Part shown: positions 8,404 through 16,941 of the stretch, piece by piece | Layout of the letters: every line of letters begins with the position of its first letter | Numbering within the stretch: the first letter of the stretch is position 1 | Source of the DNA: Actinomycetota bacterium | GTDB taxonomy: Bacteria; Actinomycetota; Thermoleophilia; Miltoncostaeales; Miltoncostaeaceae | DNA length: 64,000 bases | Assembly (NCBI GenBank): GCA_963169235.1 | Contig: CAUJCX010000055.1 | Location: 1-64,000 of the forward strand | Reading direction: 5' to 3' | Notes under the pieces: generated by a model | Told to the model about the DNA's origin: nothing | The model's database searches: none | What the model saw: only the letters and a program-made list of their open reading frames with translations | Position numbers and translations under genes: made by a program

Positions 8404-9285
8404 TTATTGCTTGACAGCCGACACCGCGCGGGGTTTCCCCGCCAGATCGCGGTGTACCCGGATGCCGGTGAGGCCCGCCTGTGCCATCAGCTGTGACACC
8501 GCCGCCGCCTGGGTCTCGCCGATCTCGGTGATCACCGCACCGCCCGGCGCGAGGTGGGCGGGGACGTCGGCGCACAACCGCGCCAGGGCCTCGTCGCCCC
8601 GGGGGCCCGCGGTGAGCGCTCCCGCCGGCTCGAACGCGAGCTCCGGCGGTGCGGCAGCCAGCTCGGCGTCGGACAGGTAGGGCGGGTTCGCCACCACCAG
8701 GTCGAACGTCGTCCCCGCCAGCGCGGCGAACCCGTCGGAGCGGACGAAGTCCACGTCGGCGGCCCCGTCGCGCCGGCGGGCGGCGTTGGCCCGGGCCACG
8801 CTCAGCGCGGCCTCCGACACGTCGACGGCGGTCACGGCCAGATCGGGGCGCTCGTCCGCGAGCGCCAGCGCGATCGCGCCGCTGCCGGTGCCCCAGTCGA
8901 GCACGCGCGCGCCGGGCGGGGCGTGCGCCACCACCCACTCCACCACGAGCTCGGTTTCGGGGCGCGGCACCAGCACGTCGGGCGTCACCGCCAGCTCGAG
9001 GCGCCGGAAGCCCTTGCGCCCCAGGATGTACGCCATGGGCTCGTGGCGTGCCCGCCGCGCCAGCAGCGCCCGCACCGCGTCGCGCTCGGCCGGGGTGACG
9101 GGCCGCTCGGGGCCCGTGTACAGGTCGAGGCGCCCCAGGCCGAGGCCCTCGGCCACGACGAGCTCGGCGTCGAGGCGCGGCGACGCCACCCCGCGGGCGG
9201 TCAGGTGCTGCGTGCTGAGCGCGACCAGGTCGCCGACGGTGTGACGCGGCGCCGCAGGTGGGGGCTCAGCGCCGGGCGCGGGCAC
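8404..9285 (-). CDS. prmC: Release factor glutamine methyltransferase
   Basis: SAM-dependent N5-glutamine methyltransferase acting on the GGQ glutamine of release factors RF1 and RF2. 293 residues; N-terminal helical domain, then VLVPRPETE, SAM motif I VLDWGTGSGAIA (128-139) and catalytic NPPY (200-203). GTG start at 9285 overlaps the preceding unknown gene by 20 nt, so translation is coupled. It is the last gene of rpmE - prfA - unknown - prmC, and its substrate RF1 is made from the same operon. The usual length and intact motifs leave little doubt. Confidence 0.95.
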   Translation of the reverse strand: MPAPGAEPPPAAPRHTVGDLVALSTQHLTARGVASPRLDAELVVAEGLGLGRLDLYTGPERPVTPAERDAVRALLARRARHEPMAYILGRKGFRRLELAVTPDVLVPRPETELVVEWVVAHAPPGARVLDWGTGSGAIALALADERPDLAVTAVDVSEAALSVARANAARRRDGAADVDFVRSDGFAALAGTTFDLVVANPPYLSDAELAAAPPELAFEPAGALTAGPRGDEALARLCADVPAHLAPGGAVITEIGETQAAAVSQLMAQAGLTGIRVHRDLAGKPRAVSAVKQ

Positions 9286-9931
9286 GGACGAACGCCACCA
9301 GCGGGCCGTGGAGATACTCGTTGACGGCCTCGGCCGACTCGATCACCGCGTCGGCGCCGTCGGCGACGTCGTCGTCGCTGTAGACCAGCCGCACGTAGAT
9401 CTTGCTGGTGTCGGTGTGCATCGGCTCGACGGCCACGTCGAGCGTGCCGTTGCCCAGGCGGCGCCACACCCGCAGGCCGTGGGACGCCTCGTCGTCGTCA
9501 CCCGCCAGCAGCTCCTGGGACTCGTCGCCGAGGCCCAGCACGTCGTCGCTGAGGTAGCGGCGCGCGCCGTCCTCGGTCTCGCAGTCCCACACCGCCACCA
9601 GCGTGACGTCGTCGATCCACAGGCGATCGCGCGTCTCGACCCGCGCCAGCGCGTCGCGCAGCATGCCGGACACGCGGTCGAGGCCCTCGCGGAAGCCCAG
9701 CCCCGTCACGCCGGCCGACGCCGTCTGGTCGGGGCGCAAGACCACCTCGGAGCCGGACGCTCCGGCCAGCGTGGCGCCGCCGTCCACGAACTCCATGCGG
9801 TTCAGCTCGTAGCGCGTGCTCATATCGGCGAACAGCGCCGCCAGGTCGGCCCGCGACGTGTCGGCCGCCTCGTGACGCACCGTGATGCCGAGGAACTCGG
9901 CGCGCAGCAGCTCGGGGTCGGGGCCGGTCAT
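9266..9931 (-). CDS. Unknown acidic protein encoded between prfA and prmC
   Basis: 221 residues, rich in Asp and Glu, with no membrane segment, signal peptide or catalytic motif I recognise. Its ATG overlaps the prfA stop by 4 nt (ATGA), and its own end overlaps the prmC start by 20 nt, so it is locked into the release-factor operon. The two aromatic-containing blocks RLWIDDVTLVAVWDCETED and VEPMHTDTSKIYVRLVYSDD look like beta strands of a compact domain. A role in termination, release-factor methylation or ribosome biology is only guilt by association. Confidence 0.75.
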   Translation of the reverse strand: MTGPDPELLRAEFLGITVRHEAADTSRADLAALFADMSTRYELNRMEFVDGGATLAGASGSEVVLRPDQTASAGVTGLGFREGLDRVSGMLRDALARVETRDRLWIDDVTLVAVWDCETEDGARRYLSDDVLGLGDESQELLAGDDDEASHGLRVWRRLGNGTLDVAVEPMHTDTSKIYVRLVYSDDDVADGADAVIESAEAVNEYLHGPLVAFVRARARR

Positions 9932-11013
9932 CCAAGTCCTCCCTCGTCGGCCTGGGCGGCCAGCAGCACGCGCCGCTCCTCAGCGGCCAGCGCCGACGTC
10001 AACTCACCCAGCGCTCCTTGCAGCACCTGTTCGCGCAGCGGCACCGTCAGGTTGACACGGTGGTCCGTGACGCGGTTCTGCGGGTAGTTGTACGTGCGCA
10101 CCTTCTCGCTGCGCTCGCCCGAGCCCAGCTGCGCGCGCCGGGCCGCGGTGATCTCGGCGTTCTGCTCCTCGAGCGCCCGGTCGTACAGCCGGGCGCGCAG
10201 CACCCGCATCGCGCGCTCCTTGTTCTGAAGCTGGCTCTTCTCGTCCTGCATCGACACCACGATGCCGGTGGGCACGTGCGTGATGCGCACCGCCGAGTCG
10301 GTGGTGTTGACGCTCTGGCCACCGGGTCCGCTGGAGCGGTACACGTCGATCTTCAGGTCCTTGTCCTCCACCTTCACGTCCACGTCCTCCACTTCCGGCA
10401 GCACCGCCACCGTCGCGGTGGACGTGTGGATGCGGCCTTGACTCTCGGTCTCGGGGACCCGCTGCACGCGGTGCACTCCCGCCTCGTGCTTGAAGACGGC
10501 GAACGCCCCCTTGCCTTTGATCGACAGCGTCGCCTCTTTCACCCCCCCTGCGTCGGCCGCGCTGAGCGCCAGCGTCTCCACCTGGAAGCGCTGCCCCTGG
10601 GCGTAGCGCGTGTAGACGTCCAGCAGATCGCGGGCGAACAGCGCGGCCTCCTCGCCGCCCGCCGCCGCGCGCACCTCGACGATGGTGTCGCGATCGTCGT
10701 TGGGGTCGGGCTCGATCATGGCCTCGCGGATGGGCGCCTCCAGGGACTCCATCTCGTCGACGGCCTCGCGCTGGATGGCACGCACGTCGTCGTCGTCGCC
10801 CTCGGCCAAGAGCTCGGCGGCCTCGGTGGAGCGTGCCTGGGCGTCGCGCCAGCGGTCGGCCAGCACGAACGCGTCCTGCAGCTGTGACCAGCGGCGGTTG
10901 ACGTCGGCGTAGCGCGCGCGGTCGGACACGAGGCCCGGGTCGGCGAGCGCGCGCGACAGCTCGTCGCGCGATCGCTCGATCTGCTCGACGAGGCGCTCGG
11001 TACCGGAGATCAC
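9928..11013 (-). CDS. prfA: Peptide chain release factor 1
   Basis: Terminates translation at UAA and UAG. 361 residues, usual length. The catalytic GGQ is in [17 protein letters not shown] (231-233), followed by the class-I factor block [10 protein letters not shown] and [11 protein letters not shown]. The anticodon-like PxT of RF1 reads PET (187-189) in [18 protein letters not shown], instead of the common PAT or PVT. It lies 62 nt after rpmE and overlaps the next gene by 4 nt. The order rpmE-prfA-...-prmC is conserved widely in Gram-positives and supports the call over RF2. Confidence 0.96.
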   Translation of the reverse strand: MISGTERLVEQIERSRDELSRALADPGLVSDRARYADVNRRWSQLQDAFVLADRWRDAQARSTEAAELLAEGDDDDVRAIQREAVDEMESLEAPIREAMIEPDPNDDRDTIVEVRAAAGGEEAALFARDLLDVYTRYAQGQRFQVETLALSAADAGGVKEATLSIKGKGAFAVFKHEAGVHRVQRVPETESQGRIHTSTATVAVLPEVEDVDVKVEDKDLKIDVYRSSGPGGQSVNTTDSAVRITHVPTGIVVSMQDEKSQLQNKERAMRVLRARLYDRALEEQNAEITAARRAQLGSGERSEKVRTYNYPQNRVTDHRVNLTVPLREQVLQGALGELTSALAAEERRVLLAAQADEGGLG

Positions 11014-11075
11014 CCGATCACCCTACCCCCCGTCGCGGGCCGTTGACGGTGGCCCGCCACGGGTGGGCGACGACC

Positions 11076-11282
11076 CTATTTCTTGGCGCGGGCCAGCTTG
11101 CGCTGGAAGCGCTCGACGCGGCCGCCGGTGTCGACCAGCTTCTGCTTGCCCGTGTAGAACGGGTGGCACTGGTTGCAGACGTCGAGGTGGATCTCCGACT
11201 TGACGGAGCGGGTCTCGAACGCGTTGCCGCACGAGCACGTCACCTTGGAGACGACGTAGTCGGGATGGATCTCACTCTTCAC
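11076..11282 (-). CDS. rpmE: 50S ribosomal protein L31 (zinc-binding type)
   Basis: 68 residues beginning [10 protein letters not shown]. Four Cys in TCSCGN (two) and [14 protein letters not shown] (two) make the zinc-site form of L31; a zinc-free paralogue, if present, is elsewhere. First gene of the rpmE-prfA-unknown-prmC operon. The 78-nt upstream gap carries a GC hairpin (11306-11323) that likely ends the preceding enoyl-CoA hydratase transcript. The first 18 residues contain [11 protein letters not shown] and residues 28-34 repeat SEIHLD, a short internal similarity that is usual in L31. Confidence 0.97.
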   Translation of the reverse strand: MKSEIHPDYVVSKVTCSCGNAFETRSVKSEIHLDVCNQCHPFYTGKQKLVDTGGRVERFQRKLARAKK

Positions 11283-11305
11283 GGTGGCTACCCCTTCATG
11301 ACGAC

Positions 11306-11323
11306 GGCCGGAGTTTCCCGGCC
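11306..11323 (-). terminator. Hairpin downstream of enoyl-CoA hydratase
   Basis: Perfect 6-bp stem GGCCGG/CCGGCC with a 6-nt loop, 38 nt past the enoyl-CoA hydratase stop and 24 nt before rpmE. There is no T-run. Position suggests a terminator or an attenuator in the rpmE leader. Confidence 0.4.
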
Positions 11324-11360
11324 TCGACCAATCAGCGTAGCACCACGCCGGTCACGCGCG

Positions 11361-12131
11361 TCAATGGCCCGCGAAGCGCGGTGGCCGCTTCTCGAAGAAC
11401 GCGTCCATGCCCTCGCGCTGGTCGGGCGTCGTGAACGCCAGCGCGAACGCGTCGATCTCGGCCGCGAGCCCGGCGGCCGCGTCACCCCCGGCGCGGTCGA
11501 TGAGGCGCTTCGCCGTGGCGACCTGCCAGGCGGGCCGCGACGCGATCTGGCCCGCCAGCTCGAGCGCCTGGGCCATCAGCGCGTCGGCGGGCACCACGCG
11601 GTTCACCAACCCGGCCGCGAGGGCCTCGTCGGCCATCAGGTGGCGGCCGCTGAGGATCATCTCCTTCGCCATGCCGGGCCCCACCAGGCGCGGCAGCCGC
11701 TGGGTGCCGCCCCATCCGGGCAGCACGCCGATGGTCACCTCGGGCAGCCCGATGCGGGCCCCCTCGGCGGCGATACGGACGTCGCACGCCAGCGCCAGCT
11801 CGCAGCCGCCTCCCAGCGCGTAGCCGTTGACGGCCGCCAGCACGGGCGTGCCGGACCCCTCGATGAGGTTCATCAGACGGTGCCCGCGACGGGCGAACGC
11901 CTGGGCCTCGGCCGGGGTCGCCGTGCGCATGTGGGCGATGTCGGCACCCGCGCTGAACGCCTTGGGGCCGGCCCCGGTGATGACGACGGCCCGCACGGAC
12001 GGGTCGGCGACGGCGTCGGTCAGCGCGTCCTCCAGCGCGTCCAGCAGGTCGGGCGACAGGGCGTTGAGCGCCTCGGGACGATCGAGGCGGGCGAGCGTGA
12101 CGGCGCCGTGGCGTTCCACATCGACGGGCAC
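11361..12131 (-). CDS. Enoyl-CoA hydratase/isomerase family protein
   Basis: 256 residues of the crotonase superfamily, which hydrates trans-2-enoyl-CoA in fatty-acid or amino-acid breakdown. Oxyanion-hole segments are KAFSAGADIAHM (near 57-68) and YALGGGCELALACD (104-117). The two catalytic-type Glu are E111 and E131 in LPEVTIGVLPGWGGTQRL, as in true hydratases. The C-terminal FEKRPPRF ending is typical. Single-gene unit, divergent from pepA with a 92-nt gap. The exact substrate cannot be read from sequence. Confidence 0.92.
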   Translation of the reverse strand: MPVDVERHGAVTLARLDRPEALNALSPDLLDALEDALTDAVADPSVRAVVITGAGPKAFSAGADIAHMRTATPAEAQAFARRGHRLMNLIEGSGTPVLAAVNGYALGGGCELALACDVRIAAEGARIGLPEVTIGVLPGWGGTQRLPRLVGPGMAKEMILSGRHLMADEALAAGLVNRVVPADALMAQALELAGQIASRPAWQVATAKRLIDRAGGDAAAGLAAEIDAFALAFTTPDQREGMDAFFEKRPPRFAGH

Positions 12132-12223
12132 GTGGGGTCCTTTCGTGTACGGGACCGGACGGGCAGTATAGGTGCCCCATCATGCGGCCCGGCAGCGGGT
12201 GCGCACCGCTCGGAAGGGACCCC

Positions 12224-13687
12224 ATGAAGATCTCCGCGAAGAAGGCGTCCGCCGCTTCTGCCATCAAGGCCGACGTGCTGGTGATACCCGTGCCGTCCAC
12301 CCCGGACGCGTCCGCAGGTGTGCTGGCCGACGTCGACGCCGCCATGGACGGGCGCGTGGCGCGCCTGGTGGAGCGGGGCGACGCGAAGGGCCGGGTCGGG
12401 TACGCGACCCTGCTGGACGCGGGCGGGGGCGTGAAGGCCGCCCACGTGCTGATGGTGGGCGTGGGCGACGGCGACGCGGGCAGCTGGCGCGAGGCGGGCG
12501 TGGCGGCCGGCAGCCGCGCGCGCGACGTGGGGGCCCGCGTCGCGGCCGTCGTCACCGACGAGGACGACGCCGCCCTGGTGACGGCGTTCGCGGAGGGCTT
12601 CGCGTACGGCAACTACCGGTTCGGCCGCTACAAGACGGCGGCCGACGCGCAGACGCCCGCGGCGACGTCGCTGAACGTGGTGGGAGGCCCGCTGAGCGCC
12701 GCCGACGCCCGTCGCGCGACGGCCGTCTCGGCCGCCGTGGCAGCGGCCCGGGACCTGGTCAACACGCCGGCCAACGACCTCACCCCCACGGCCATGGCCG
12801 CGCGGGCCAAGGAGCTGGCGGCCGAGCACGCCGATCTGTCGGTGAAGGTGCTGGGCGTGGCCGAGCTGACGCGGCTGAAGGCCGGCGCCATGCTGTCGGT
12901 GGCCCGCGGATCGGCCGAGCCGCCCGCGCTCATCGTGATGACGTACGCGCCCGCGGGCGCCGCCAAGGACGGGGACGTGCTGGGCCTGGTGGGCAAGGGC
13001 GTGACGTTCGACTCCGGTGGCATCTCCATCAAGCCCTCCGGGGGCATGGAGGAGATGAAGATGGACATGGGCGGCGGGGCCGCCGTGCTGGAGGCCATGG
13101 GCGCCATCGCCACGCTGGGCGTGAAGCAGCGGGTGGTGGGCGTCATCGGCGCCACCGAGAACATGCCCAGCGGCACGGCCACGCGCCCGGGCGACGTGGT
13201 GACGGCCATGAACGGCACCACCATCGAGGTCACCAACACGGATGCCGAGGGGCGCCTGGTGCTGGCCGACGCCCTGTACTACACCGCCACGAAGGCGAAG
13301 GCGACGCACATGGTCGACTTCGCGACGCTCACGGGGGCCATGGTGATCGCGCTGGGCGAGGTCTACGCGGGGCTGTGGGGAAGCGACGACGCGTTCACCG
13401 CCCGCGTGCGGGCCGCGGCCGACGAGGCCGGCGACATGGTGTGGCCGATGCCGCTGCACCGCCTGTACGACCCGCTCATCCGCAGCAAGGTGGCCGACCT
13501 CACGAACTCGGCGGCGACGCGCATGGCGCCGGGCGCGGTGTACGCGGCCCAGTTCCTGGGGCAGTTCACCGACGACGTGCCGTGGTGCCACGTGGACGTG
13601 GCCGGCACGGCCATGGTGAAGGGCGCGGGCACGGGGTTCGGCGTGGGCCTGTGCGTGGCGCTCGCCGAGTCGATGGCCGACGGCTGA
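12224..13687 (+). CDS. pepA: Leucyl aminopeptidase (peptidase M17)
   Basis: Cytosolic dimetal aminopeptidase that removes N-terminal residues from peptides. 487 residues from ATG 12224, which has GGAAGGGA about 5 nt upstream; an in-frame ATG 42 nt earlier lacks this. Metal and catalytic blocks are present: GKGVTFDSGGISIKPSGGM with the metal-binding Lys and Asp, MKMDMGGGAAV, and the M17 signature NTDAEGRLVLADAL. The N-terminal macro-like domain spans about residues 1-160. Followed by a large nested hairpin (13697-13761). A stand-alone gene. Confidence 0.96.
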   Translation: MKISAKKASAASAIKADVLVIPVPSTPDASAGVLADVDAAMDGRVARLVERGDAKGRVGYATLLDAGGGVKAAHVLMVGVGDGDAGSWREAGVAAGSRARDVGARVAAVVTDEDDAALVTAFAEGFAYGNYRFGRYKTAADAQTPAATSLNVVGGPLSAADARRATAVSAAVAAARDLVNTPANDLTPTAMAARAKELAAEHADLSVKVLGVAELTRLKAGAMLSVARGSAEPPALIVMTYAPAGAAKDGDVLGLVGKGVTFDSGGISIKPSGGMEEMKMDMGGGAAVLEAMGAIATLGVKQRVVGVIGATENMPSGTATRPGDVVTAMNGTTIEVTNTDAEGRLVLADALYYTATKAKATHMVDFATLTGAMVIALGEVYAGLWGSDDAFTARVRAAADEAGDMVWPMPLHRLYDPLIRSKVADLTNSAATRMAPGAVYAAQFLGQFTDDVPWCHVDVAGTAMVKGAGTGFGVGLCVALAESMADG

Positions 13688-13696
13688 CCGCCCTGC

Positions 13697-13761
13697 GGCG
13701 GGCAGGTGTGCCGACCGCGTGACGCCTCCGTGCCGGGGGCGTCACGGGCCTGCTGCCCGCC
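13697..13761 (+). terminator. Nested stem-loop after pepA
   Basis: Outer arms GGCGGGCAG (13697-13705) and CTGCCCGCC (13753-13761) are perfect complements. Inside them lies a second perfect 8-bp stem GTGACGCC/GGCGTCAC (13719-13726 with 13738-13745). No U-tract follows. It separates pepA from the HEPN gene pair and most likely ends pepA transcription. Confidence 0.6.
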
Positions 13762-13796
13762 TTGGGACCCCATGTGGGCGGAGGTATCGTGTGGGC

Positions 13797-14111
13797 ATGT
13801 CACGCCCCGACGCACTCGATCCCGCCGCCGCCTCACTCGCCGCGTGGCTGGCGAGTCAACGCATCGGTGGGCTCTCCCCGGGGGATGTGCGCGTGCAACG
13901 GCGGGAGGACTCGTTCGACGAGCTGTCGTGGTTCTTCGAGGTGGTGCTTCCGGTTCCGCCGGACGATGGCGCGTGGGATGTGCCGTCGATCAACCGCGTG
14001 AAGCACGAGTTCCGCGACCGGGCGCTCGCCGCGGGTTTGGAATGGCCCTGGTACATCGTGCTCGCACCCGACCACGACGAACGCCGGGACGACGAAGCGG
14101 CCGCCGCCTAG
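13797..14111 (+). CDS. Small partner protein of a HEPN gene, unknown function
   Basis: 104 residues. The core reads as alternating strands and helices: GGLSPGDVRVQRRED, LSWFFEVVLPVP, a helix NRVKHEFRDRALAAG and LEWPWYIVLAPD, ending in an acidic, Ala-rich tail. No recognised catalytic motif. ATG 13797 is used; GTG 13791, two codons upstream, has a better spaced GGAGG (6 nt) and may be the real start. Its stop codon overlaps the next start (TAGTG), so the two products are made together, as in toxin-antitoxin or regulator-effector pairs. It is not an MNT nucleotidyltransferase, the usual HEPN partner. Confidence 0.7.
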   Translation: MSRPDALDPAAASLAAWLASQRIGGLSPGDVRVQRREDSFDELSWFFEVVLPVPPDDGAWDVPSINRVKHEFRDRALAAGLEWPWYIVLAPDHDERRDDEAAAA

Positions 14112-14620
14112 TGCCACGGTCGATCACGCCGGGTGCCCTGCTGCACCAGGCGGACGAGCTGGCGGCCGACCGCGCCGGACGCGCGCATCCACGCGACTGC
14201 GATCTGCGCAGGGCCGTATCGGCCGCCTACTACGCGGTGTTCCACGCCGTTGCCGTCGCGGCCGCCCGCCAGGCGGTCCCCAGGGCACCCGAGCGCGAGC
14301 AGCTCACGTACGCGCGCTATGTCGGGCACGCGGCTGTCAAGGCCGCATGCCGGTGGATCGGCGGGGATCACGTGCCGATGCACGTGCGACCGTGCGTCGA
14401 GCGGCTGCGCGCGATCACGCCGGTCACGTCCATCGCCGCCGCGTTCGTCGACCTGCAGGAGGCACGCGAGCAGGCCGACTATGACCATATGGCCGATTTC
14501 TCTCGGGCGTCCACCCGAACGCTGGTGGGAAGCGCGCGACAGGCGTGCCGTGACGTCGATCGCGATCCAGACGGGTTCTCCGAGTTTCTCGGCCTGGTGC
14601 TGCTGAAGACCCGGGCCTAG
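14111..14620 (+). CDS. HEPN-domain protein (UPF0332-like)
   Basis: 169 residues from GTG 14111, which shares one base with the upstream stop. All helical. The HEPN signature is clear: CDLRRAVSAAYYAVFHAVAVAA near residues 35-55 and LQEAREQADYDHM near 115-127, both typical of this group. HEPN proteins are often RNases in toxin-antitoxin or abortive-infection modules, using an R-x4-6-H motif; I cannot point to a convincing one here, so it may be non-catalytic. The stop overlaps hisC on the other strand by 4 nt. Codons such as tat, cat and tct cluster in the last third, unlike the neighbours, a mild hint of transfer. Confidence 0.78.
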   Translation: MPRSITPGALLHQADELAADRAGRAHPRDCDLRRAVSAAYYAVFHAVAVAAARQAVPRAPEREQLTYARYVGHAAVKAACRWIGGDHVPMHVRPCVERLRAITPVTSIAAAFVDLQEAREQADYDHMADFSRASTRTLVGSARQACRDVDRDPDGFSEFLGLVLLKTRA

Positions 14621-15729
14621 CCGGAGTAGGCGCGCAGAGCGGCCAGCAGCGCGTCGTTCTCGTGCGGCGCACCGACGGTGATGCGGATACCGTCCGGCGC
14701 ACCGAACGGACCGGTCGGTCTGATGATGATGCCCTGGCGCGTGAGGTAGTCGTTCAGCGCCCCCGCCGCGTCGGGCGACGCCATGCGCACGAACACGAAG
14801 TTGGCGGCCGACGGCAGCGGCGCGTACCCCAGCCCGCGCAGCGCGACGTCCACCCGCGCCCGCTCGCTGATGACCTCGGCGATGCGGTGGGGAAGCTCGT
14901 GCGGCGCGTCGGCGAGGCTGGCGAGCGCGGCGGCCTGCGCGACGGCGTTGACGTCGAACGCGTTGCGCACCCGGCCGAGCGCCTCCACCACGTCCGGCGG
15001 CGCCATCATGTAGCCCACCCGCAGCCCCGCCAGGCCGTACGCCTTCGAGAACGTGCGCATCACCACCAGGCGGCGCCCTGCGGCCACCAGCGCGGCCCCG
15101 TCGTGCGCGCCCGGCGGCAGGTACTCGAAGTACGCCTCGTCCAGCACCGGCAGCACGTGATCGGGAAGCCGGTCGAGGAACGCCTCCAGCGCCGCGGGCG
15201 TGACGGCCTGGCCGGTGGGGTTGTTGGGGCTCACCACCACGGCCAGCTTGGTGTCGTCGCCGACGGCCCCGGCCAGCGCGTCCAGGTCGTAGCCGCCATC
15301 CGCGCGCAGCTCGACGGGGCGCCACGTGGCCCCCTGGATGCCGGCGCCTTGGCGCCACGACAGAAACGACGGCCACCCCATCACCAGCGCGTCGCCCGGG
15401 TCGAGCGTGGCCAGGCACAGAAGCTTGATGAGGCTGTCGACGCCGTTGCCCACCAGGATGCCGTCGGCGCCGACCCCGGTGGCGGCCGACAGCGCGTCGC
15501 GCAGCGCCCAGGCCCCGGGGTCGGGGTACAGGCGCTGGGTCGCGGCCGCGGCCGCGATGGCCTCACACGCCGCGGGGAACGGCGGGTACGGCCCCTCGTT
15601 GGAGCCCAGCTTCACCACCTGCCCGACGCCCGTCTCGCGCTGCACGTCCTCGATGGGCCGGCCCGGCACGTACGGGGCCACGTCCGCCAGGGCGGGGCGG
15701 AACAGGGGGCGGGATCCGGGGTCGGGCAT
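14617..15729 (-). CDS. hisC: Histidinol-phosphate aminotransferase
   Basis: PLP fold-type I aminotransferase converting imidazole-acetol phosphate to histidinol phosphate in histidine synthesis; some relatives use aromatic amino acids. 370 residues from ATG 15729; a TTG at 15747 is an alternative. Seen: KLGSNEGPYPP near the N-terminus, VSPNNPTG, LDEAYFEY and the PLP-lysine block RTFSKAYGLAGLRVGY. No other his gene is nearby, so it is isolated from its pathway, common in Actinobacteria-like genomes. Convergent with, and overlapping, the HEPN gene by 4 nt. Confidence 0.88.
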   Translation of the reverse strand: MPDPGSRPLFRPALADVAPYVPGRPIEDVQRETGVGQVVKLGSNEGPYPPFPAACEAIAAAAATQRLYPDPGAWALRDALSAATGVGADGILVGNGVDSLIKLLCLATLDPGDALVMGWPSFLSWRQGAGIQGATWRPVELRADGGYDLDALAGAVGDDTKLAVVVSPNNPTGQAVTPAALEAFLDRLPDHVLPVLDEAYFEYLPPGAHDGAALVAAGRRLVVMRTFSKAYGLAGLRVGYMMAPPDVVEALGRVRNAFDVNAVAQAAALASLADAPHELPHRIAEVISERARVDVALRGLGYAPLPSAANFVFVRMASPDAAGALNDYLTRQGIIIRPTGPFGAPDGIRITVGAPHENDALLAALRAYSG

Positions 15730-15777
15730 GGGCAGCGATGCTAGCAACCGCCACCCACGTCGCCGACCCGCGCGCCG

Positions 15778-16179
15778 CTACGCCAGCGCGCCGTTGACCT
15801 TCTCGATGGCGGCCCGCTCGCTGTCGGAGATGCCGTCCGCGGCCTCCCCCACCCGCGTCGCGCTCTCGCGCACGGCGGACTTGAACGGCTCGAGCAGCTC
15901 GGGCGCCTTGGCCTGCAGCACGGTGACGGCCTCGTGCAGCAGCTCGAGCGTGCGCGCCTCGTTCTCGGCCTTGTCGCCCTTCGGCATCTCGGGGAAGCCG
16001 AAGCCGCCGACGATGTCCTTCAGCGCCGGGTCGGCCCCGGAGACGGCCTTGGATGCGGCGAACGCCTCCTTGAACGTGTCGAAGAAGCCGCCCTCGGCCC
16101 CCGACACCATCACGCCCGCCCGCATCACGGCCGATCGCACCAGCTTGCGGTCGTCGTCGCTCAGGTCGCTCACGCTCAT
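15778..16179 (-). CDS. Small helical protein, paralogue of the gene at 62484-62879
   Basis: 133 residues, helical, no signal peptide or membrane segment. The C-terminal half (LQAKAPELLEPFKSAVRES ... GISDSERAAIEKVNGAL) lines up with the protein at 62484-62879 (LAAGAPELIEPFATGV ... GVSQKEQVALDEVRAAL). Both start with an EVQKEAVR or DDRKLVRSAVMRA-type helix, so the two are paralogues of one family I cannot name. ATG 16179 has AAAGGAG about 5 nt upstream. It stands alone between hisC and the Lon-domain gene. Confidence 0.75.
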   Translation of the reverse strand: MSVSDLSDDDRKLVRSAVMRAGVMVSGAEGGFFDTFKEAFAASKAVSGADPALKDIVGGFGFPEMPKGDKAENEARTLELLHEAVTVLQAKAPELLEPFKSAVRESATRVGEAADGISDSERAAIEKVNGALA

Positions 16180-16320
16180 GTGCGCTCCTTTGTCCCGGGT
16201 TCTGAGCGCTCAGCCTAGTCGCAGGCCGCGGGTGCGTGCACGCATCCCGGGGCGGTTGCGCGGCGGTCGCAGGCCCCCGGGCGGCGGCCCGCCCGCGCGT
16301 CGCGGCCTATGCTGGTCGGC

Positions 16321-16941
16321 ATGGACGACGCGCGCGTACGCGGGCTGTTCCCGCTCGACCTCGTGCTGATGCCGGGCGAGTCGCGGGCGCTCCACATCTT
16401 CGAGCCGCGCTACCGCAGCCTCTACGCCGACTGCGTACTGGAGGGGCAGCCGTTCGTGCTGGTGCGCGAGCACGAGGGGCAGACCGCCGCGGTGGGCTGC
16501 GAGGCCGATTTCACCCGCCTGGTGCAGCGGGCAGAGGACGGCCGGCTGATGGTGCTGGTGGAGGGCCGCGACGTCGTGGCCATCGGCGAACCGGTGGGCG
16601 GGCGCCTGTACCGCGCCGCGCACGTCACCGGGCTGGTCGACGACGACGAGACCGCCGACGGCGCCCTGGTGACCGAGGTGGGCGAGCGCTACCGCGCCCT
16701 CGCCGCGCGCGCCGGCGCCGACCGGGACACGCCCCACGACGGGGACGCGCCGCTGTCGTACCGCGTCGCCGGGGGCGTGGAGATGCCGGACGACGTGCTG
16801 CAGCAGCTGCTCGAGACGCGGTCCGAGCCGACGCGCCTGCGGATGGTGGCCGACGCGCTGGAGCGCGTGCTCGAGCACGTCGAGGCCACCCAGGAGGCCC
16901 GCGATCGGGCGCCCACCAACGGCGCGGGGCCGCACCCGTGA
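16321..16941 (+). CDS. Lon-substrate-binding-domain protein (peptidase S16 N-domain, no protease)
   Basis: 206 residues from ATG 16321. It begins GLFPLDLVLMPGESRALHIFEPRYRSLYADC (in parts), the hallmark of the Lon N-terminal (LAN/PUA-like) domain, followed by a helical tail. There is no AAA or protease domain, so this is one of the stand-alone LON proteins of unknown role, perhaps substrate binding. The end overlaps the YgfZ start by 4 nt (GTGA), indicating coupling. The last 20 residues are charged and disordered. Confidence 0.88.
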   Translation: MDDARVRGLFPLDLVLMPGESRALHIFEPRYRSLYADCVLEGQPFVLVREHEGQTAAVGCEADFTRLVQRAEDGRLMVLVEGRDVVAIGEPVGGRLYRAAHVTGLVDDDETADGALVTEVGERYRALAARAGADRDTPHDGDAPLSYRVAGGVEMPDDVLQQLLETRSEPTRLRMVADALERVLEHVEATQEARDRAPTNGAGPHP

